Part shown: positions 35,752 to 49,738 of the stretch, in pieces | Position numbering within the stretch: the first letter of the stretch is position 1 | Layout: the number at the start of each line of letters is the position of its first letter | Source: Kribbella italica | GTDB taxonomy: Bacteria; Actinomycetota; Actinomycetes; Propionibacteriales; Kribbellaceae | Reading direction: 5' to 3' | Length of the DNA stretch: 64,000 nucleotides | NCBI RefSeq assembly: GCF_014205135.1 | Contig: NZ_JACHMY010000001.1 | Span: 2,852,001-2,916,000, forward strand | The notes under the pieces: model-generated | Told to the model about the DNA's origin: nothing | What the model saw: only the letters and a program-made list of their open reading frames with translations | Database searches by the model: none | Translations under genes and position numbers: made by a program

Positions 35752-35785
35752 ACCCGCCGCACAACCCCAACGTTGTGCGGCGGGT
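35752..35785. terminator. Bidirectional hairpin terminator
   Basis: ACCCGCCGCACAAC (35752-35765), 6-base loop and GTTGTGCGGCGGGT (35772-35785), a perfect 14-bp stem. It sits in the 44-bp gap between the convergent phospholipase and LAL regulator genes. Confidence 0.8.
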
Positions 35786-35791
35786 CCGGGT

Positions 35792-38575
35792 TCACGGATC
35801 GACCAGTGGACCGAGGTCGCGCCGCGACCGGATCTTCAGCTTGCGCATCGCGTTGGTCAGGTGGTCCTCGACCGTGCTCACCGACACCGACAGCTCCGCC
35901 GCGATCCGGCTGTTGCTGAACCCGCGCGCCGCCAGCCGCGCGACCTCCGTCTCCCGCGGAGAGAGCGCGTTCCCGTACCCGCGCCGCCCCCGCCGTGTCG
36001 TCACCGCAACCCCCGCGTCCCGCAATGCGTCCCGGCAGCGGCGCGCGTCCCATCGCGCACCGAACTTCTCGTACGTCGACGCCAGCGCGACCAGTTGGGC
36101 CGAGTCCCCCGCGTCGAGCGCCCGTCGCGCCTTCTCCTCCAGCGCCAGGCACTCGTCGTACGGCCGTCCGATCGCCCGGTAGGCAGCGGCCGCCTCGTCG
36201 AAGCCGAGATCGCCGACCACGAACGCCCGCACCAACTTGCCGGCAGCAACAGACGCCGGAGCGTCCCGTCCCACCAGCCCGGCCTCGAACTCGGTCAGCA
36301 ACCCGACCGCATCGTCTCGCCGCCCGATCGCGTCCAGCGCCAGACAAGTCGTCGCCACGAACTCACTCGCCCAGGCCCACCCGTCCTTGCGCCGGACGAC
36401 CTCCAGGAACTCCTCCATCGCCTCGAGCGCCGCGCCACCCTGCTCGGCCGCGAGCTGCAGCCGGCCGACGGTCGCCAAGGCCGCCGCACGCACCGGCAGC
36501 TCGCCACCCACCGACAGCAGCAACTCCTTGGCCCCGGCAACATCCCCCTGGGCCAGGCGCATCCGCCCGCCGACGAGATCGAGTTCCGCCTGCACCAGCG
36601 GCGCCGACTCTCCCACAGCCCTTGCCCTCAGCAACCTCTCCGGCAACAACGCCCAGTCCCCAGCAAGCCAGGCCTGCCACAACCGAGTCCCCACTCCCGC
36701 AGGCAACGCCGCACTCCGCCGATCGTGCCCCAACCACAAGAGCCCTCGCGCCGAGTACGACGACTCGTCCAGGTCCGACAAGTCCCCCAACGCCACCCCC
36801 AACCGCCCCCGGTTCCGCCGCACCATCACCCGCGCAACCCCGTCGGAGCTCACGCCCCCGCCCCGCGAATTCGACCAGGGTGTGCTCGACGTCTGCCCTC
36901 CCCGCAAGTCCTCCCCGGCGCGACCGTCATCACCGACGCCGCGTCCCCCGCCGACAAGCCGACCTTGCTCGCCCCGAAGGACGCCATCCCCTGTCTCCCC
37001 CAGCAACCGCGTAGCTCTGTGCATCCACGCGCGGTGCTCGGCGATCTCCTCCATCCCCGACGTCGGGACCGCGAGCGCCGACATCGCCCAGGCCGCGCTC
37101 GCCGGATCGTCCGCGAGCTCCGCGACGGCCGCCGCCAGCTCGCGTCGCGCCGTACCGAACTCTCCCGCGCGATCGTGCAGCAGCACCCCCAGCGCCAGCC
37201 GCAGCCGCCCGCGGTCGGCACTCGGCTCCAGCGCCTCGTCCAGCACCATCCGGATCGCGACGACCGCCTCGGACCACAGCGACGACTCGACCGCCGCATG
37301 CCCGAGCCGTGTCGCCAACCGCGCCTGGTCCGCCCATGGCAGCACCTCGACCCGCAGCATCTCCAGCAACTGCGAGATCGCGCTCTCCGCCTCTCCCGCC
37401 GCGACCAACTGCCCGGCGGCAAGTTCCGCCTGCGCCAACCACACGTCGATCAACCCACCCCGCCGGGAGTGATCCGCGATCCGCGCATGGGCCCCCGGCT
37501 CCCGCGCCGCCAAGGCCTCAGCCGCGCGCCGATGCAACCGCCGCAACTCGTCCGACGGGATCGTCTCGTACACCGCCCGCTGGGCCAACGCATGCCGCAG
37601 GTCGTACAACCCCGGCCGCACCTGCCCCAGCAGCCCGCGCGCCAACCCGACGTCGACCGCCTCGGTCAACTCCATCCCGTGGACCTCGGCGACCGCACCG
37701 ATCAAGCTGTCCGACGCCGGCGAATCCAGTACGGCGGCCGCCCACACCACGCGCCGGCAAGCCTCCGGCACCTGCTCGAGCTTGATCGTCACCGATGCCC
37801 GCAACGCAACCGGCGCCCTGGTCTCCGCGAGAGCGCGCTCCACCGCGGAGACCAGCCCGTCCGGACCCACCGCCATGTCCCGCAGGAACTCCTCCACGAC
37901 GAACGGCAGCCCACCCGTCCGCTCGAACAGCTCGCCGGTCAATGCCTCAGGCAACGACTCCACACGGAGCAGCTGCGTGGCCATCTCCCGTACGGCGACC
38001 GCCGGCAACGGCTGCACCCGCACTTCCGTCGTCCGCGTCCCCGCCCGTACGCATCCCGCCAGCGCCGTGATTTCCCCCGCCGACCGCAGATCCTCCGGCC
38101 GGTACGTCCCCACCAGCCGGACCTCGCGCGGCAGCCGGCTCGCCAGGAACCGCAGCAACTGCAGCGTCCCCCGATCGGCCCACTGCAGGTCCTCCACGAA
38201 CAGCACCGCCGGCCCGAGCGAACCGAGCACCTCGGTCACCCGCGCGAACACCGAGTGCCGCATCCCCGGAACCAGCTCGCCGCGCCACGGCGTACCGGTC
38301 CCCGGTCGCGCGTCCAGCACCGGCGCCAAGGCCTCCAGCACCGGCGCCAGCGGCGCCTGGTCCTGCACCGGATGACACTGACCCGTCAGCCATCGCGCCG
38401 GATGATCCCGCGCGACCTCGGCGACGAGCCTGCTCTTGCCGGTCCCCGCCTCGCCGACCACCAGTACCAGACTCGGCGCCGCCGCCAGCGCGGCTCGCAC
38501 CATCCGGGTCTCCCGTTCCCTGCCGACCAGCCGCAGCCTCTCCGGCCGGTCCCCGCTCGCCGTACGCACCGCCAC
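35792..38575 (-). CDS. LAL-type LuxR transcriptional regulator (full length, local frame disturbance)
   Basis: Large ATP-binding regulator of 927 aa. The N-terminal AAA domain has Walker A GEAGTGKS (41-48) and Walker B VLFVEDLQWAD (124-134). A TPR-like helical region and a C-terminal LuxR HTH follow (LSPRETEVARLAARGFSNSR, LSVSVSTVEDHLTNAMRKLK). Between about 36916 and 36985 the long frame reads Gly/Arg-rich (residues near 530-553) with poor third-position GC, whereas the neighbouring frame gives ASFGASKVGLSAGDAASVMT with every third base G or C and similarity to the LAL gene at the window start. This suggests two compensating indels. The promoter region is in the 334-bp gap upstream. Target unknown. 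Confidence 0.88.
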   Translation of the reverse strand: MAVRTASGDRPERLRLVGRERETRMVRAALAAAPSLVLVVGEAGTGKSRLVAEVARDHPARWLTGQCHPVQDQAPLAPVLEALAPVLDARPGTGTPWRGELVPGMRHSVFARVTEVLGSLGPAVLFVEDLQWADRGTLQLLRFLASRLPREVRLVGTYRPEDLRSAGEITALAGCVRAGTRTTEVRVQPLPAVAVREMATQLLRVESLPEALTGELFERTGGLPFVVEEFLRDMAVGPDGLVSAVERALAETRAPVALRASVTIKLEQVPEACRRVVWAAAVLDSPASDSLIGAVAEVHGMELTEAVDVGLARGLLGQVRPGLYDLRHALAQRAVYETIPSDELRRLHRRAAEALAAREPGAHARIADHSRRGGLIDVWLAQAELAAGQLVAAGEAESAISQLLEMLRVEVLPWADQARLATRLGHAAVESSLWSEAVVAIRMVLDEALEPSADRGRLRLALGVLLHDRAGEFGTARRELAAAVAELADDPASAAWAMSALAVPTSGMEEIAEHRAWMHRATRLLGETGDGVLRGEQGRLVGGGRGVGDDGRAGEDLRGGQTSSTPWSNSRGGGVSSDGVARVMVRRNRGRLGVALGDLSDLDESSYSARGLLWLGHDRRSAALPAGVGTRLWQAWLAGDWALLPERLLRARAVGESAPLVQAELDLVGGRMRLAQGDVAGAKELLLSVGGELPVRAAALATVGRLQLAAEQGGAALEAMEEFLEVVRRKDGWAWASEFVATTCLALDAIGRRDDAVGLLTEFEAGLVGRDAPASVAAGKLVRAFVVGDLGFDEAAAAYRAIGRPYDECLALEEKARRALDAGDSAQLVALASTYEKFGARWDARRCRDALRDAGVAVTTRRGRRGYGNALSPRETEVARLAARGFSNSRIAAELSVSVSTVEDHLTNAMRKLKIRSRRDLGPLVDP

Positions 38576-38881
38576 TCGCCTAGTACGTCCCCGCCAGGCG
38601 ACCCGTGGCCACCCTCCGTCTCCGTACGGCGGCCCGGTGGCCGTTTGTTTCGTTCCAACTACGCTCAGTCAACCGCATCACGCACATAGTGTGACCGCTC
38701 CCTGTTTCCGAGCACCGCCGACCCCCGGTCGAACTGAGTCGGTTTCACCTTCAATCTCCCTGCGCCATGCGACCCGCTCGCGGATCCGCCCTGGTGGCCA
38801 GGGCCTTTCTAAGGGCCCGCCCGGCCGAGCTCCTGGGTCACTCCGCGGTCGCCGCCGTCAGCGACAGCCGCAGCTCCTGCA
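38576..38881 (-). promoter_or_regulatory. Non-coding gap upstream of the LAL gene; weak promoter candidate
   Basis: No gene is visible here. On the minus strand TTGACT (38672-38667), 17 bp and AACAAA (38649-38644) could drive the LAL gene, but the -10 is poor. The rest shows only short GC-rich repeats such as GGGCC-N-GGCCC near 38811-38828. Confidence 0.25.
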
Positions 38882-38904
38882 AGCCGGCGCGTCGTTCGCC
38901 GGCT
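38882..38904 (-). terminator. Terminator of the terpene encapsulin operon
   Basis: AGCCGGCG (38882-38889) and CGCCGGCT (38897-38904) form an 8-bp stem with a 7-base loop, starting 5 bp after the stop of the last gene of the operon on the minus strand. No T-tract. Confidence 0.5.
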
Positions 38905-38909
38905 CCTCC

Positions 38910-40307
38910 TCATCGGCGCATCCGGCGCTGGGCGGCCATCGCCGCGCCGCTGGTCAGGATCACCAGCAGCGTCGCCAACGACCATCGGCGCAGCACCTGC
39001 ACGGTCCTGTCCTCGTCGTCGGGGACGGACGCCATCCGCGGCTCCACGCTGATCACTGGCGGTGTCACCTCCGGCGGTGTCGGCGTGGACGTCGGTGCAG
39101 GGGTCGGCGTCGGTGGTACCGGCAGTTCGATCGCCTCGGTCGGCGTCGGCGTCGGCGTCGGACCGGGCGTCGGCGACGGCGTCGGCGTCGGCCGAGGCGT
39201 GGGCGTCGGCGTCGGACTCGGCGCCGGTGTCGGCGTCGGCGGCCGAGGCACCGGCGGCCGAGCGGTCGGCGGAGCCGGCGGCTCAGGCGTCACCTTCGGC
39301 GGCCGCGGCGTCGGAGTCGGCGTCGGAGATGGCGTCGGCGGCGGCGGAGGCGGGGGTGGAGGAGGCGGCGGAGGCGGAGGCGGAGGCGGCGGAGGTGCTT
39401 GCTGCAGGCAACCAGCAGCGTCCCCACTCCAGACCGCCGGCCCCGTACTCACCTCGCGCGCGTCCCCGGAGAGCGTGATCCGCACGATCCGGCTCCTCAG
39501 CCCCGGGTGCGTGTGCACGGCGTACAGCGTTCTCCCGGACATCACCACCGAGCTGTACGACGCGATCGACGGCACGCCGCGGACGGTCGCCACCGCCTTC
39601 ATCACCCCACTGCCCGGATCGATGCTGACCACCTTCGCCGGCCCGATCCCCAGCGTGGACACGCCGTACAGCAGTCCGCTCGACGAATCGACCGCGAAGT
39701 CGTCGAGCGTCAACGTCCCGATCAGCGTCTTCAGCCGGACCACCCGCAGCACACTCTTGTACGTCGGACTGCCTGGGTCGATGTCCAGCGTGTAGAGCCG
39801 CAGCGCGTCCCGCAGGTAGAGTCGGTTCCCGGAGATCGCTCCGGCGACCGAATCCGCGATCCCGCCGACCCCGCGCCGGACCTCGCCCAGATCGGTCACC
39901 GTCCCCCGCCGCGTGATCGACACCAGATGCGGCTTGCGGTGCAACCAGCCGTGCCGGTCCCGCGACGCGATCCCGTAGACCAGATCCTGCGAGCGCGCGT
40001 ACCCCATCGCGTCGACCTGGTAGTCGAGCTTGCCCAGATCGCTGGTCCGCCCCGACGGAAACTCCACCCGCCGCAACCGGGACAGCGACGTCGGCCCGCT
40101 CTGGTCCACCTGCAGAACCGAGCACCCGGCCTCGGCCGAAGACTCCCGCACCACCAGCACGACAGGCAGCACCGCAAGCCCCGCCGCCCCCACCAATGCC
40201 CCGCCTCGGCGAGCGCGCAGGTGGAGGGCCCGGGCACCCGGCAGCCGGCTGGCCGGGGTCGGGGCGGCCGGCCCCACCTCCTCAGGCCTTCCCCCTCGCA
40301 GCCGCAC
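38910..40307 (-). CDS. Surface protein: propeller-like domain plus proline/threonine-rich stalk and C-terminal helix
   Basis: Protein of 465 aa with an N-terminal helix (about 36-53, GAAGLAVLPVVLVVRES). A beta-rich domain (about 60-300) follows, with propeller-like repeats such as LYGVSTLGIGPAKVVSIDPG and TLYAVHTHPGLRSRIVRITL; DUF6923-type proteins look similar. Then come a run of about 20 prolines and a long stretch of Pro-Thr and Pro-Arg dipeptides (about 330-430), which could span the cell wall, and a C-terminal helix (LATLLVILTSGAAMAAQ) with a basic tail. The GTG start directly follows the stop of the DUF4239 gene with no gap, so it is the last gene of the encapsulin operon. Function unknown. 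Confidence 0.72.
   Translation of the reverse strand: MRLRGGRPEEVGPAAPTPASRLPGARALHLRARRGGALVGAAGLAVLPVVLVVRESSAEAGCSVLQVDQSGPTSLSRLRRVEFPSGRTSDLGKLDYQVDAMGYARSQDLVYGIASRDRHGWLHRKPHLVSITRRGTVTDLGEVRRGVGGIADSVAGAISGNRLYLRDALRLYTLDIDPGSPTYKSVLRVVRLKTLIGTLTLDDFAVDSSSGLLYGVSTLGIGPAKVVSIDPGSGVMKAVATVRGVPSIASYSSVVMSGRTLYAVHTHPGLRSRIVRITLSGDAREVSTGPAVWSGDAAGCLQQAPPPPPPPPPPPPPPPPPPPPTPSPTPTPTPRPPKVTPEPPAPPTARPPVPRPPTPTPAPSPTPTPTPRPTPTPSPTPGPTPTPTPTEAIELPVPPTPTPAPTSTPTPPEVTPPVISVEPRMASVPDDEDRTVQVLRRWSLATLLVILTSGAAMAAQRRMRR
39061..39410. repeat. Low-complexity GTCGGC/GGAGGC repeats encoding Pro-Thr and polyproline
   Basis: On the plus strand, imperfect tandem hexamers (GTCGGC, GGCGTC) run from about 39061 to 39330 and encode Pro-Thr dipeptides on the minus strand. 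From about 39349 to 39408 a GGCGGA-type run encodes about 20 consecutive prolines. Such tracts vary in length by slippage and are prone to assembly error. Confidence 0.8.
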
Positions 40308-41075
40308 TCATCCTCCGCGGGTCAGGCGCGACAGCGCCGCGACGAAAGCATCCGGCCCGATGTTCGCGCCGCCGCTGAACGGGTTCTGCAGCTGGTAGAT
40401 CGCGAACAGCAGCAGCGCGATCGCCCCGGACAGCATCGACACGATCACGGCGTACGAGTAGACGCCCGGCCCGCCGAACATGAACATCAGCCCGATCGAC
40501 ATCGCGCTCCCGACCAGGATCGCGAACCAGACCACCGCGCTCACCCCGCTGCCGGCGGAGTTCAGCCGCACCTGCCGGGCCTGGTACACGTTCCACAGCT
40601 GCGTCGACGCCTCGACGCGGCTGTCCTCCTCCCGGTCGGTCCTGGTCGGCACGCGCTCGATCTCGTTCTGCAGCTGGGTCAGCAGCTCCCAGCCCCGGTC
40701 GTTCACCGGCGTACCCGACCGCAGGTCCGGCCACTCCTTCTCGGCGACCTCGGTCGCGTAGGCCTGCGTCAGCTCGCCGATCTTCGTCCGGGCCGGCTCG
40801 GCCAGCGAGTCGCTCGCCCACTGGACGGCGACCAGCGAGTTCGCCTCCTGGTACGTGTTGTCGTCGGCGGTGTCGGTCGCGTCGAACAGCGAGATCAGCA
40901 CGAACGCCGCGACCACGACGTTCACTCCGCCGACGATGGTGAACACCTGCCCGGCGACCTCGTTGTTCGCCTCCCGCCCGAACCGCTGCCGGGCCTTGCG
41001 CAGGATCACCGCCAGGACGGCGGTGACGATCATCAGCCCGAGCACCCAGAACAGACCGCGCAACGTCATCGTCAT
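40308..41075 (-). CDS. DUF4239 (bestrophin-like) membrane protein
   Basis: Membrane protein of 255 aa: two N-terminal helices (about 5-25 and 43-65), a soluble charged middle part (about 70-170) and two C-terminal helices (about 178-205 and 210-232). The pattern and the [20 protein letters not shown] segment fit DUF4239, a family related to bestrophin channels. The ATG at 41075 overlaps the IspG stop (ATGA); an in-frame ATG at 41090 is also possible. Its place between the terpene genes and the surface protein suggests a membrane role in the same process, but nothing in the sequence shows it. Confidence 0.75.
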   Translation of the reverse strand: MTMTLRGLFWVLGLMIVTAVLAVILRKARQRFGREANNEVAGQVFTIVGGVNVVVAAFVLISLFDATDTADDNTYQEANSLVAVQWASDSLAEPARTKIGELTQAYATEVAEKEWPDLRSGTPVNDRGWELLTQLQNEIERVPTRTDREEDSRVEASTQLWNVYQARQVRLNSAGSGVSAVVWFAILVGSAMSIGLMFMFGGPGVYSYAVIVSMLSGAIALLLFAIYQLQNPFSGGANIGPDAFVAALSRLTRGG

Positions 41076-42178
41076 TCCGGTGCTCCCCACTCACGCCCGA
41101 GCGCCTCCTCGAGCAGTGCCTCGACGATCCGGCTTTCCGGCACGGTCCGGACCACCTCGCCCCGGACGAAGATCTGTCCTTTCCCGTTGCCCGACGAGAC
41201 CCCGAGATCGGCTTCTCTGGCCTCTCCGGGCCCGTTCACCACGCAGCCCATCACCGCGACCCGCAACGGGACCGGGAATCCTTCGAAGGCCGCCGCGACC
41301 TTCTCGGTCAGCGTGTAGACGTCGACCTGCGCGCGGCCGCACGACGGGCAGGAGACGATCTCGAGCGTGCGCGGCCGCAACCCCAGCGACTCCAGGATTC
41401 CCGCGCCGACCTTGACCTCCTCGACCACGGGCGCGGACAGCGAGACCCGGATCGTGTCCCCGATGCCCTCGGCCAGCAGTACGCCGAACCCGACCGCCGA
41501 CTTGATCGTTCCCTGCAGCAACGGCCCGGCCTCGGTCACGCCGAGGTGCAGCGGGTAGTCGCAGCGCCGGGCCAGTTCCCGGTACGCCGCGATCATCACC
41601 AGCGGGTCGTGGTGCTTCACCGAGATCTTCAGGTCGCGGTACCCGTGCTCCTCGAACAGCGAGCACTCCCACAACGCCGACTCGACCAGCGCGGCGGCGG
41701 TCGCCTTGCCGTGCTTGGCCAGCAGCCGCGGGTCCAGCGATCCCGCGTTCACCCCGATCCGGATCGGTACGCCGGCCGCCGACGCGGCCCGCGCGATCCC
41801 GGCCACCTGGTCGTCGAACTTGCGGATGTTGCCCGGGTTCACCCGGACGCCGGCGCAGCCCGCGTCGATCGCGGCGTACACGTACTTGGGCTGGAAGTGG
41901 ATGTCCGCGATCACCGGCAGCTGCGAGCGCTCGGCGATTGCGGGCAACGCGTCCGCGTCGTCCTGCGACGGTACGGCGACCCGCACGATCTGGCAGCCCG
42001 CCGCGGTCAGCTCGGCGATCTGCTGCAGCGTCGCGTTCACGTCGGCGGTCGGTGTGGTCGTCATCGACTGCACCGACACCGGCGCGCCTCCGCCGACCGG
42101 CACCGATCCGACCATCACCTGCCGGGACTTCCGCCGTACGACGGGAAGCGGCGGCATCCCCAGCGACACCGCGGTCAT
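41072..42178 (-). CDS. ispG: 4-hydroxy-3-methylbut-2-en-1-yl diphosphate synthase (flavodoxin), IspG/GcpE
   Basis: MEP-pathway enzyme of 368 aa that converts MEcPP to HMBPP using a [4Fe-4S] cluster. The TIM barrel ([64 protein letters not shown]) and the C-terminal cluster domain ([14 protein letters not shown] with two cysteines, then [17 protein letters not shown] with the third) are intact. The start overlaps the IspH stop by 4 bp. Lying in the encapsulin/terpene operon, it may be a pathway-dedicated copy; whether another copy exists elsewhere cannot be seen here. Confidence 0.96.
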   Translation of the reverse strand: MTAVSLGMPPLPVVRRKSRQVMVGSVPVGGGAPVSVQSMTTTPTADVNATLQQIAELTAAGCQIVRVAVPSQDDADALPAIAERSQLPVIADIHFQPKYVYAAIDAGCAGVRVNPGNIRKFDDQVAGIARAASAAGVPIRIGVNAGSLDPRLLAKHGKATAAALVESALWECSLFEEHGYRDLKISVKHHDPLVMIAAYRELARRCDYPLHLGVTEAGPLLQGTIKSAVGFGVLLAEGIGDTIRVSLSAPVVEEVKVGAGILESLGLRPRTLEIVSCPSCGRAQVDVYTLTEKVAAAFEGFPVPLRVAVMGCVVNGPGEAREADLGVSSGNGKGQIFVRGEVVRTVPESRIVEALLEEALGREWGAPE

Positions 42179-43110
42179 GGGTTCCTCACCGCCACCGGCA
42201 GGGTGAAGTGGATGGTCTCCTGAGCGACCTCCCGCTCGATCACCTCGACCGGCCCGCGCTCACGCAGAGCGGCGATCACGCCCTCGACCAGTCGCGGCGG
42301 CGCCGACGCTCCCGCGGTCAGTCCGATCACCTCGACGCCGTCCAGCCACTCCTCCCGAACGCCGGAAGCATCGTCGATCAGGTACGCCGGAGTGCCCCGG
42401 CGTTCGGCGAGCTCGACCAGGCGCACCGAGTTGGACGAGTTCACCGACCCGACCACGAGCACGAGATCGGCATCCTCGGAGAGCGCTCCCAGCGCCTCCT
42501 GCCGGTTGGTGGTCGCGTAACAGATGTCCGCGGAGTCCGGTCCCCGCAACCCCTTGAACTTGTTGCGCAGGGCATCGAGGATCGCCGTCGTCTCATCGAC
42601 TGCCAAGGTCGTCTGGGTCAGGTACGACACCCGCGACGGATCCTCGACCTCCAGCGCCGCGACGTCCTCGACGCTCTCCACCAGCACGGTCCGGTCCAGC
42701 GCTTCCCCCATCGTGCCCTCGACCTCCTCGTGACCGGCGTGCCCGATCAGTACGACGGTGTCGCCGCGCGCGGCGTACCGGCGGGCCTCGGCGTGCACCT
42801 TCGTCACCAGCGGGCAGGTCGCGTCGACCACGTCGAGCCCGCGCCGCTCCCCCTCGGCCCGGACCGCGGGCGCGACCCCGTGGGCCGAGAACACGACCGT
42901 CGCGCCGTCCGGAACCTCGTCCAGCTCCTCGACGAAGACCGCCCCGCGGCTCTCCAGGTCGGCGACCACGTGTTTGTTGTGGACGATCTGCTTACGCACG
43001 TAGACCGGTGGGCGACGTTGCTCGAGCAGTACTTCGACGATCTCGATCGCCCGCTCCACCCCGGCACAGAACGACCGCGGTGACGCCAGCAACACAGTTC
43101 TCTTCCGCAT
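42175..43110 (-). CDS. ispH: 4-hydroxy-3-methylbut-2-enyl diphosphate reductase, IspH/LytB
   Basis: Last enzyme of the MEP pathway (HMBPP to IPP and DMAPP), 311 aa. The three cluster cysteines are in [11 protein letters not shown] (Cys15), [11 protein letters not shown] (about Cys99) and [11 protein letters not shown] (about Cys197). The catalytic Glu-containing loop [11 protein letters not shown] and the [14 protein letters not shown] and [12 protein letters not shown] motifs are present. The N-terminal motif reads [12 protein letters not shown] where most enzymes have PRGFCAGVxRAI. It lies 15 bp after the prenyl synthase gene and overlaps IspG, so precursor supply is made in step with the prenyl synthase and cyclase. 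Confidence 0.96.
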   Translation of the reverse strand: MRKRTVLLASPRSFCAGVERAIEIVEVLLEQRRPPVYVRKQIVHNKHVVADLESRGAVFVEELDEVPDGATVVFSAHGVAPAVRAEGERRGLDVVDATCPLVTKVHAEARRYAARGDTVVLIGHAGHEEVEGTMGEALDRTVLVESVEDVAALEVEDPSRVSYLTQTTLAVDETTAILDALRNKFKGLRGPDSADICYATTNRQEALGALSEDADLVLVVGSVNSSNSVRLVELAERRGTPAYLIDDASGVREEWLDGVEVIGLTAGASAPPRLVEGVIAALRERGPVEVIEREVAQETIHFTLPVAVRNP

Positions 43111-43125
43111 AGCTCTCCCCCACGC

Positions 43126-44199
43126 TCATCGGTCCCGGCGGGTCGCCAATCGCGCCAGCCGCTCCAGGTCGTCCGCCGGCCGCCCGCTCGTCGCCGACCG
43201 GAGTTCCCCCAGGGCCGCGGTGAGCAGGGCATCGGCCTGGGCCTGGCTCTGGGCGCGCGATCCCGCTTGCTCGATCAGGTCGGCCGCGCGGACCAACTCG
43301 TCGCCGGACAGGTCGTGCGTCCCGCCGTACAGGACGCTCAGTGCCTGCCCGGCCTCCGTGCCCGAGCTCAGCGCTGCGACCACCGGCAAGGACTCCTTGC
43401 GCCGTCGCAGGTCCGAGTGGACCGGCTTGCCGGTGACCCGGGGATCGCCCCAGATGCCGAGCAGGTCGTCGACGTACTGGTAGGCGAGACCGAGGTCCTC
43501 GCCGAAGAGCCGCAGGTGATCGACCTGCTCCGGCCGGCCTCCACCGAGAAGGGCGCCGAGAGCGGTCGAGCAACCGAGCAGCGCGCCGGTCTTCAGCTGC
43601 GCCATCCGGACGCACTCGGAGAGCGCGACCTCGTTCCTGGTCTCGAAGTGCGCGTCGGCCAGTTGTCCCTCGACCAGCTCCTGTACGGCCTGGCCCAGCG
43701 TCTTCGCGGCCTCGTCGGCGGAAGAGTGGCCGCTGGCAACCAGTACGTCGAACGCCAAGCTGAGCAGGGCGTCCCCGGCCAGGATCGCCGGGCCTAGGCC
43801 GAAGACGGTCCACGCCGTGGGCCGGTGCCGGCGGGTCGTGTCGCAGTCCATCACGTCGTCGTGCAGCAGCGAGAAGTTGTGCACCAGCTCGACCGCGACC
43901 GCCGCGGGGACGCCGTCGGCCGCCGTACCGCCGACGGCCTGCGCGGCGAGCAGCGCGAGGGCGGGACGGAGCGCCTTCCCGCCGTCCGCGCGGGTCGGCG
44001 TACCGTCCTCGTCCTCCCACCCGAAGTGGTAGTTGGTGATCCGCTGCGTTGCCAGCGGCATCCTTCCGATCGCTTCCCGCAGGGCCGGCTCCACCTGGTC
44101 CCGCGACCAGGCCAGCAACTGCTGAGCCGGGATCCCCGCGCTCTGCAGGCGCTGGACCGGAGGGTCCGTGGACGGACCGGTCTGTTCGACTGTCGTCAT
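43126..44199 (-). CDS. Polyprenyl diphosphate synthase, family 2 encapsulin-associated type
   Basis: Trans-isoprenyl diphosphate synthase of 357 aa that condenses IPP with allylic diphosphates, probably to FPP for the cyclase next door. The first aspartate motif is canonical (LLHDDVMDCDTTRRHRPT, Asp114-Asp118). The second is altered: YQYVDDLLGIWGDPRVTGKP (residues 240-259) has DDxxG in place of DDxxD. This variant is typical of the polyprenyl transferases found in actinobacterial family 2 encapsulin operons, where they are listed as putative cargo. The N-terminal 25 residues are Thr/Pro/Gln-rich and probably disordered. It starts 10 bp after the shell 2 stop. Confidence 0.92.
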   Translation of the reverse strand: MTTVEQTGPSTDPPVQRLQSAGIPAQQLLAWSRDQVEPALREAIGRMPLATQRITNYHFGWEDEDGTPTRADGGKALRPALALLAAQAVGGTAADGVPAAVAVELVHNFSLLHDDVMDCDTTRRHRPTAWTVFGLGPAILAGDALLSLAFDVLVASGHSSADEAAKTLGQAVQELVEGQLADAHFETRNEVALSECVRMAQLKTGALLGCSTALGALLGGGRPEQVDHLRLFGEDLGLAYQYVDDLLGIWGDPRVTGKPVHSDLRRRKESLPVVAALSSGTEAGQALSVLYGGTHDLSGDELVRAADLIEQAGSRAQSQAQADALLTAALGELRSATSGRPADDLERLARLATRRDR

Positions 44200-44209
44200 C
44201 GCAGGCTCC

Positions 44210-49345
<5,136 letters not shown>

Positions 49346-49738
49346 GCGGAATGCACCACCATTCGGTTGGACCGCCCGATCGCAGCACACAGCGCCCCGG
49401 GAACCCCGGGGTCAGGTCGGCGATCGGACGGACAGCTCTACTCGGGTATGCAGAAACGCATCGTGCGCAGGCGGCAGTCAACGACTCGTCGGAGAGGGAT
49501 GACTTTCCAGCCGACACCCCGCCCAGGCGTCGGCGGCAACACCGACGCGGGACGGAACTGGCCGGCGGACGACTGCTCGGGGCGCCCAGTTCGCCCCACG
49601 CTCGGCCAGTCCGGCTGGATACGCACTCACCGTAACCGAGCCCTCACCTCACGCGTCAAGAGACGCACACAGTGACGATCTTGCAAAGCCCTGACGACCC
49701 CGAATTAATGGCCGCCGGACCCCGACTCAATACGTCGT
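49346..49738 (-). promoter_or_regulatory. Non-coding leader region of the encapsulin operon with a candidate promoter
   Basis: This 393-bp gap holds the operon's control region. On the minus strand TTGACG (49659-49654), 18 bp and TTACGG (49635-49630) form the best promoter candidate; it would leave a leader of about 275 nt. The inverted repeat CCCCGGGGTTCCCGGGG (49395-49411) lies near the start codon. I see no clear operator or riboswitch and no credible small gene. Confidence 0.35.

Noticed and set aside
49437..49635. Small frames in the encapsulin leader region (both strands)
   Set aside because: No ribosome sites or protein-like composition; the region is better explained as a control region.
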